Shown piece after piece: positions 58,780 through 64,000 of a stretch of 64,000 nt of DNA. Made by a program: the position numbers and the translations under genes. Position 1 is the stretch's first letter; the number at the start of each line of letters is the position of its first letter. Origin of the DNA: Nitrososphaerota archaeon (lineage in GTDB: Archaea; Thermoproteota; Nitrososphaeria; Nitrososphaerales; Gagatemarchaeaceae). The notes below the pieces were generated by a model, which searched no databases, was not told the origin of the DNA, and saw nothing but the letters and a program-made list of their open reading frames with translations. The DNA lies in NCBI GenBank assembly GCA_027887045.1, contig JAPCJH010000001.1, positions 1 through 64,000 on the forward strand, written 5' to 3'.

Positions 58780-60843
58780 TCAAGTTATCAGCTTCCTCAG
58801 TCTCGCCTCGGCCAGGCTTGCGAGCAGAAAGAGACCGGCAAGGAAGAGGCCGAGGGCGATTCCCGGCAGCGCCGAGGCTAAAGACTCGATAGGGTTGAGG
58901 TCCGCGGTCCTGATGAATCCAACAGAGGCGGCGAAAGAAGAGAACAATAGCAGAAACGTGGAAGTCGTCTTCCCCACCCTAGAAAAGACTGCAAAGGGCA
59001 CTGCCGCAGCGTAGAACAAAACAGCTCCGTGGGACATTAAGTACAAGTTAGAAACGTTGTTGCCGAAGAAACTCATCGTCTGTCCAAGGAAGAGCCTTAT
59101 CGTCTCCTGCAAGACCAATCCAGAGGCTCCTCCTGACTCGCTCGTTGCTATGTTGAGGACCAGGCCATAGAAGATCTTGCCGAGAGTCAAGGGGTCTGTT
59201 GCGACGTAAACGACGAGCCCTGCGAAGGCGAGTACCCCCACCCGGTCGAGCTTCATCCTTCCGCCAGGGGCAGAGAGCACCCCAAAGATGAAACCGAGTA
59301 TTCCTGCCAGTTCCCTTGGTCTGGACCCGCCCCCGAACCCCAGCAAGCCGGTGGCACTCTCGACCGAACTTATCGCGGCGTGCAGGGCGACGGGAAGGCC
59401 AAACAGCACGCTAGTCTGGATGAAGACCGTCGTGGTGAAAAGGTAGACCAGGAAGGCGAGGACTACAGCTTCTGCCATGAAGACCCACCCTCTTGCTCCG
59501 CCCTCGACGATAGAGCGGGAGAGGAACGCCAACGCAAAAAATGTGATTACCAACGTAAGCACGGCCTCGATTCGAGCGACGTTGTCATACACCGCCAGGC
59601 TGATAGGAAGTCCGAGCCTGTTTGTGCTGAGGTAGATTCTCTGACTTGTCATTAGATCGGTTAACCTCTGGTCACTTGACACAGCTATGACGGTCGTGTT
59701 GCCGTACAGATCCGTTAGTTTGGCAAGATAGCTCTGGGGGACATAACTTGTCATCACGTAGATCCTGTAGCTGGAGTATAGCCCCAGCGAAGACTCTGCG
59801 ATGGGGTAGTCAGCGATGACGAACGCGTTGTAGTTGCCCAGTTCGCTCATCGCGTCGATCTGGTCCGCGGCGTCGAGCGGGGTGAGGTACTGGTACCCCG
59901 CTTTCACTATGTAAGGACCTACCACGGTAACAGTTTGGGGAGTCGCGGAAAAGTATACCCGCGGGACGGGAGGCGGCCCAACGGCCACCGATAGGCTGAT
60001 CATCAGAAGACAGCTTAGCGCGAAGAGGCCAAGCAATTTTTTAGGGCTCAGCGAAGACAGCGTGCGCCAGAAAAGAGGGAGAAGCCTTGGAAGTGGGTTC
60101 CCCAACCTAGGGCGAACTCTCCTCCAAGCCACAGGAAAGGCGAGGATGAAGGCAACTAATATCGCGAAGTAGTAAAAGAGAAAGAAGTCCCGAGAAGTAG
60201 TTTGATAGAGGAGGACAAGACTGCCGTACGTGTCGGGGAAATCCGCCAGGATGAACTGGGCGCCGCCGATGTTGATCTTCTCACTTATGACGGTCGAGTT
60301 GCCCTGAGCAAGAACGCGGCTTATCCCAGTCAGAGGAAAGATCGTGAAGATGTCGAGGCCAGGCAGGTCGGGCACCAGGAGCTTGTACGAAGTAGGAGAA
60401 AAGGGAGGGATGTTGAGTTCGATGCGTACACGGTTTACTGTGGCTGCGCTTCGGTAGAGCACACTGTAGTCTGAAGCCCTTCCCGCGACAGTCAGGTTGA
60501 ACTGGTTGTAGCTTGGCGGAATCACGACGGTCAGACTGCTCACGAATGGATGTTGGCTTTCGACGAACAGGGAGTAATTGGCACCCTGAGGGAGACCGTC
60601 GACGGATAGGAAGTCGAAGCTGAAAGTGAGGATCAAGACTGCCGGGATTTTGTGAGGGGGGACGATTGCGTCTATTGCTATCGAATAGCGTTGCGTTATC
60701 TGCGCGAGCAGCGAGTAATGCTGACTAAGACTGACTTCGAAGACGACGTTGAGATCACCTAGAGGCTGCGCGTGGGCGGGAAAAGAGGTGAGACCTCCGC
60801 TCAAGAGAAACCCCAGCGCTAGGGTGAGAAGAATCCGTCTCAA
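58780..60843 (-). CDS. Large multispan membrane protein with extracytoplasmic domain
   Basis: About 687 residues from the TTG at 60843 (LRRILLTLALGFLLSGGLTS), which gives a clean signal peptide (about residues 3-26, ending AHA); the longer frame upstream is non-coding in style. Residues about 30-230 are beta-rich and presumably outside. TM helix at about 235, another near 280 (LLGLFALSCLLMISLSVAVG), then a second outside domain with YSSYRIYVMTSYVPQSYLAK, and six or so helices from about 430 to the C-terminus. The start is two bases after the stop of the DUF2341 gene, so the genes are coupled. Function unknown. Confidence 0.72.
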   Translation of the reverse strand: MRRILLTLALGFLLSGGLTSFPAHAQPLGDLNVVFEVSLSQHYSLLAQITQRYSIAIDAIVPPHKIPAVLILTFSFDFLSVDGLPQGANYSLFVESQHPFVSSLTVVIPPSYNQFNLTVAGRASDYSVLYRSAATVNRVRIELNIPPFSPTSYKLLVPDLPGLDIFTIFPLTGISRVLAQGNSTVISEKINIGGAQFILADFPDTYGSLVLLYQTTSRDFFLFYYFAILVAFILAFPVAWRRVRPRLGNPLPRLLPLFWRTLSSLSPKKLLGLFALSCLLMISLSVAVGPPPVPRVYFSATPQTVTVVGPYIVKAGYQYLTPLDAADQIDAMSELGNYNAFVIADYPIAESSLGLYSSYRIYVMTSYVPQSYLAKLTDLYGNTTVIAVSSDQRLTDLMTSQRIYLSTNRLGLPISLAVYDNVARIEAVLTLVITFFALAFLSRSIVEGGARGWVFMAEAVVLAFLVYLFTTTVFIQTSVLFGLPVALHAAISSVESATGLLGFGGGSRPRELAGILGFIFGVLSAPGGRMKLDRVGVLAFAGLVVYVATDPLTLGKIFYGLVLNIATSESGGASGLVLQETIRLFLGQTMSFFGNNVSNLYLMSHGAVLFYAAAVPFAVFSRVGKTTSTFLLLFSSFAASVGFIRTADLNPIESLASALPGIALGLFLAGLFLLASLAEARLRKLIT

Positions 60844-60845
60844 CG

Positions 60846-63785
60846 CTAATACCGTGTGCGGTTTCTCCGCGCCCTCAGAAGTGTGTAGCCGGCGATGGAG
60901 ATGATCGCGAGCACGACTATCAGCACGATGACGGCCTCGTATATTCGGACGGGATAATACGACGACTTGAGCGTGATAGCCCCGTTGTTCACGGACACAA
61001 CTATGTCTCCACTGTAGTACGTTGAGCCGCTGGTGGAGACTGTGACGTGGAACGCGTTGTATCGAGCGGCTTGGAATGATAAGGTCCCCCTCGAATCTGT
61101 TACCCCCTGAGCAGCGGCGCTGTTCCCGCTCGTCACCGTTACGAGCACGTTTGGAAGTGGAGAGCCGAGCGCGTCCGTGACCACTAGGGTCGATCTGAAC
61201 ACGGTTGCTTTCATCGTCGTACTCGAGCTTTGGTTTAGCGTCAGCAACGTGGTTGCCACCACGGTTCCCTGATAGAGGGCAGTAACATTGTAGTCCCACG
61301 GAACGAGTTTGAACGAGGCCACCCCCTGACCGTTCGTGAGTGAGCTGTTTACTGCCTGAGGGAACCCCGCCAACACCGTAACGTTGACCCCCGCCACTGG
61401 ATCACCGTTAGTATCGAACAATGACACCGCTAACGGATAGCCTGCAAACCTTACTCCGAGAGAGTTCCCCTTCAGCAGGTTCGGCCACAATGGCGCAATC
61501 GCGCTCCCCGGGGCATATATGGAACCGTTGATCGCAGACGTCCCGGGGACCACGCTGCCTCCGACGAACATCGCGGGGGCGAGGGAGGAGTAATGCGAAG
61601 TAATCCTGATCCCCGATGAAGAAAACCCGAGGGTGACCCCGGTGTACGGCGTTGCGCTGGCGTTCAATTCCGCGGAAGTCGGCGCGTCGGTCTGAACCGC
61701 AAACGACTGGCCCCCGTTCTCCGGCATCTGCTTCTTCTGGACCGTAAGGAACGTGAGGTCGCCTTCGACGAGGGCACCCGTAGCAACTGAGGTGTAACCA
61801 CCAGCGACATCCAGCCGAAGAGTTGGATTAACCGGGTCCAGATTCGGAACAACCACCCCGGCGGCTGGAAGTGAGAGTGCGATTGTTGCCGTTGATAGGT
61901 CCAGTTCCATGTTCCCGACGAATGGAGTGTTGATTGAAGTGCAGAAGCGGACTTGGAATGCAAAGCCGGACGGGCCGGTCCATTGCGCGAGATCGACTCT
62001 CACCGTTCTCCAAGTTCCGTCGGCAATGAGGAAACCCGCATTGACGACTGCCTGAGGCAAAGGAGAAGCAGCCCCTGAGGGGCACCTAGCATTCGTTGTC
62101 GACGTTCCGATGAGGGGAAACAGCAGTGTCTGGTCTGTCTTCCCGCTAAACGTGTGGTCCAGGTCAATCGCAGCGAATAACGACTGCGCTGCGGTACTTC
62201 CTACCCCCGCGAAGTTTGCCCTGTACCGAAGAAGAAACTTCGGCGAGTTGTCCCCGAACACAACTTGTCGCGGAGACGTGAGATTCGAGGTTCCCGAGCT
62301 CAGAGTATTCAAAGAGCTTACACCCGCTCTGCCGATGTATTGCGAGTCAGAGACGGACCAGAATGAACCTGAAGCCCCTGCCGTGGCGTTTCCCTTCGTC
62401 TGGGCGCCCTCTATCCAGCCCCCTCCCGCCGAAGGGGCAAAACCTAGTGCCGGCAGGTAAGAGCTGAGAGTACCCGTGAACGTCGCTGAATCGGGAATCC
62501 ACGACCCGCCAGCAATCCTGAATGGATATGAGAGCCCGCCGGCTGGCATGGAGACGTTGTGCAGGGCGACGTCGTTGTGCCAGAATAGCTCCGCTTTCGG
62601 CAATAAAGTGGGAACCGTCTCCTCCGCCCCCACGGTGAACGTCGGTGAAAAGTGGACGGCTTGGAGCTTGCCCAGAAGGGAACTCGAGCTGGACGAAACC
62701 GTCCAAAGCGTCCGGAATTCCGTCGAGGCACCTGGTTGAAGGCTTCCGAGGTCCCACGAGAGGGCCCCGGCCACCTGACCGAATCCGGTCACCTGCGAAC
62801 CGAAGGTGTTGACTCGGGTCTCGTTCAGAACACGACCGCTGAGCCCAACGTCGTAGCCGTTGGGTTTCAAGCTGCCTTCGTATCCTACGAAGGCGCCTCC
62901 CACAGAGGTGATTAGGGCTCCGCTCGCCGTGTCAACTTGGGTTACAGCTGGAGAAAGCCCCGCAAGTTGCGAAGCGTTGAGCAACTCAGTCAAGTGAACG
63001 TGATCGAGTACAGATTGGCCGGAGTTCTGCAGAAGGTTAACCGTGAGAATTCCTCCGTCGGAAAGAACTGAGATCCGATTAAGCCGGATGTTCGGACTGA
63101 CCGAGGTCGAAGCAGCCGCCGTTAAGGTCGAGGAGAGGTTTGCGACTTCCCGCCAAGTCGAAAGCTGCAAAAGGGGAGCCCTGGATACCTCGATCGTGCC
63201 GTAGTCCCCGGAGGCTGCGCCGGCGTACGAAATCTTCGGTAGAACTGATTCGATGTATGTGTTCCCATAGGATAGTTCATAGGCTGTGGAACCAGGTCTC
63301 ACGGATAACTGGCTTATCGAATGCAATCCAGCGCTGACCACGGGGATTGCGGGCTGAGCGCGGTAGGTTTGGGCTTTCGCAAGGGCGTTGCCGTAGTATA
63401 GCTCGAAGCTCGTGCTGGAGCTGGCAGGAAGGCTGGTCACGACCATGAGCAAGGCTGACTGAACGAAACCCTGGGACCTAATTTCATCAATGACGAAGAG
63501 AGCGGCCTCTGTTCCGTTGGCGTTGAAGAATCGCAGTTCCGTACTCGCGTCTACAAGATGGGTCGGGGGAAAATTCAGGTTGATGAAGAAAGGTTGGTTC
63601 ACCAGGGGCTGCGCCGACGGATTGGACAAGGTCAGACTCCTTCTGAAGGAGTAGTCCGTGTCCCACCATCCGCTCGCGCCTAGGGAGGCCTGGGGGGCGC
63701 TCGTGGCTATGTTCGGATTCGATAGTACGAGCAGGCAGAGGATTGCGAGTACGACCAGATTTCTTCGTGCGAGCAAGGTTGTCAA
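60846..63785 (-). CDS. DUF2341-domain surface protein
   Basis: 979 residues. Signal peptide 1-30 (LVVLAILCLLVLSNPNIATS). WWDTDYSFRRSLTLSNPSAQ followed by TELRFFNANGTEAALFVIDE and SFELYYGNALAK (about 38-145) is a DUF2341 domain, a beta-sandwich found in secreted archaeal and bacterial surface proteins. Beta-rich sequence continues to about 780, then carboxypeptidase-regulatory-like Ig domains (DTNGDPVAGVNVTVLAGFPQ, then DALGSPLPNVLVTVTSGNSA), and a C-terminal TM helix (IYEAVIVLIVVLAIISIAGY) with an Arg-rich tail. An exported, membrane-anchored protein; ligand unknown. Start is TTG at 63785, one base after a winged-helix gene stop. Confidence 0.82.
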   Translation of the reverse strand: MTTLLARRNLVVLAILCLLVLSNPNIATSAPQASLGASGWWDTDYSFRRSLTLSNPSAQPLVNQPFFINLNFPPTHLVDASTELRFFNANGTEAALFVIDEIRSQGFVQSALLMVVTSLPASSSTSFELYYGNALAKAQTYRAQPAIPVVSAGLHSISQLSVRPGSTAYELSYGNTYIESVLPKISYAGAASGDYGTIEVSRAPLLQLSTWREVANLSSTLTAAASTSVSPNIRLNRISVLSDGGILTVNLLQNSGQSVLDHVHLTELLNASQLAGLSPAVTQVDTASGALITSVGGAFVGYEGSLKPNGYDVGLSGRVLNETRVNTFGSQVTGFGQVAGALSWDLGSLQPGASTEFRTLWTVSSSSSSLLGKLQAVHFSPTFTVGAEETVPTLLPKAELFWHNDVALHNVSMPAGGLSYPFRIAGGSWIPDSATFTGTLSSYLPALGFAPSAGGGWIEGAQTKGNATAGASGSFWSVSDSQYIGRAGVSSLNTLSSGTSNLTSPRQVVFGDNSPKFLLRYRANFAGVGSTAAQSLFAAIDLDHTFSGKTDQTLLFPLIGTSTTNARCPSGAASPLPQAVVNAGFLIADGTWRTVRVDLAQWTGPSGFAFQVRFCTSINTPFVGNMELDLSTATIALSLPAAGVVVPNLDPVNPTLRLDVAGGYTSVATGALVEGDLTFLTVQKKQMPENGGQSFAVQTDAPTSAELNASATPYTGVTLGFSSSGIRITSHYSSLAPAMFVGGSVVPGTSAINGSIYAPGSAIAPLWPNLLKGNSLGVRFAGYPLAVSLFDTNGDPVAGVNVTVLAGFPQAVNSSLTNGQGVASFKLVPWDYNVTALYQGTVVATTLLTLNQSSSTTMKATVFRSTLVVTDALGSPLPNVLVTVTSGNSAAAQGVTDSRGTLSFQAARYNAFHVTVSTSGSTYYSGDIVVSVNNGAITLKSSYYPVRIYEAVIVLIVVLAIISIAGYTLLRARRNRTRY

Positions 63786-63786
63786 T

Positions 63787-64000
63787 TTAGATCACCGTGG
63801 AGTACCAGAACATGCTCGGAATCCCTCCTCGAACCCTTACTCGTTGTTCCACGAGTCCCAGGGCGGCAAACCGTCTGAGAATGACAAGGAAAACGTTCCA
63901 GTTCCCTACACCGTGCGTTTCTCCGACTGTTTCGAGAAGTTCTGAGCCGGTGTGTGGTCCCTTAACGGTAGATAGGGAAGCGAGAATGGAAAATTGTCCG
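63787..64000 (-). CDS. Winged-helix DNA-binding protein (partial, N-terminus outside window)
   Basis: About 70 residues of open frame from the window edge to a TAA at 63787-63789. GQFSILASLSTVKGPHTGSE, then WNVFLVILRRFAALGLVEQR and a basic wing VRVRGGIPSMFWYSTVI fit a winged-helix fold. The start lies beyond the window. Its stop is one base before the TTG of the DUF2341 gene, so it is probably the first known gene of this operon and may regulate it. Confidence 0.6.
   Translation of the reverse strand, partial: GQFSILASLSTVKGPHTGSELLETVGETHGVGNWNVFLVILRRFAALGLVEQRVRVRGGIPSMFWYSTVI

Noticed and set aside
60844-61299. Long N-terminal extension of the multispan protein frame
   Set aside because: It overlaps the DUF2341 gene and looks non-coding; the TTG at 60843 gives a clean signal peptide two bases after the upstream stop.

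Overview
The window reads as a piece of an archaeal chromosome. Several starts sit 26-30 bases downstream of a TATA-like box with no room for a leader. TTG is used often as a start codon. The toxin-antitoxin pairs, KaiC-like ATPase, Ser/Thr-rich surface proteins with a C-terminal membrane anchor, and UDP-sugar dehydrogenases among many glycosyltransferases all fit archaea. The style is closest to Thaumarchaeota/Nitrososphaeria, but no rRNA or complete tRNA gene is present, so the lineage is an inference.

Layout. (1) Positions 1-3660, minus strand: the N-terminal part of a giant membrane-anchored protein built of Ig-like repeats, cut by the window edge. (2) About 3.7-28.4 kb: loosely packed accessory DNA with short genes in both orientations. 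It holds an MFS transporter, an Asp/Glu-racemase family protein, two divergent cyclase-domain/TPR proteins (one with intact catalytic residues, one degenerate), a NUDIX hydrolase, a KaiC-like ATPase with small membrane proteins, Doc, VapBC and RelE-type toxin modules, a methyltransferase, and an orphan thiamine-type ECF S component. The same stretch carries tRNA-like, partly palindromic repeats in intergenic DNA and two gene remnants (dihydrolipoamide dehydrogenase C-terminus, phenylacetate-CoA-ligase-like C-terminus). It looks like a region of repeated insertion and decay. (3) About 28.5-58.7 kb: a dense, mostly minus-strand surface-glycan locus. It includes UDP-glucose and UDP-ManNAc-type dehydrogenases, five GT2-type and six GT4-type glycosyltransferases, a GT87-like membrane protein, a NodU/TobZ-type carbamoyltransferase, a PIG-L/LmbE-type deacetylase, a bi-domain alcohol-dehydrogenase/GFO oxidoreductase, an HprK-like ATPase and an ABC-2 exporter. 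Embedded in it are two paralogous secreted, Ser/Thr-rich, membrane-anchored proteins on either side of the carbamoyltransferase. (4) About 58.8-64.0 kb: a tightly packed operon of a winged-helix regulator (partial), a DUF2341 surface protein and a polytopic membrane protein with a large extracellular part.

Working model (inference): region 3 makes and exports a charged, carbamoylated, partly de-N-acetylated glycan whose acceptors may include the Ser/Thr-rich proteins encoded in regions 1, 3 and 4. Region 2 is a plasticity zone carrying signalling, stress and toxin-antitoxin functions.
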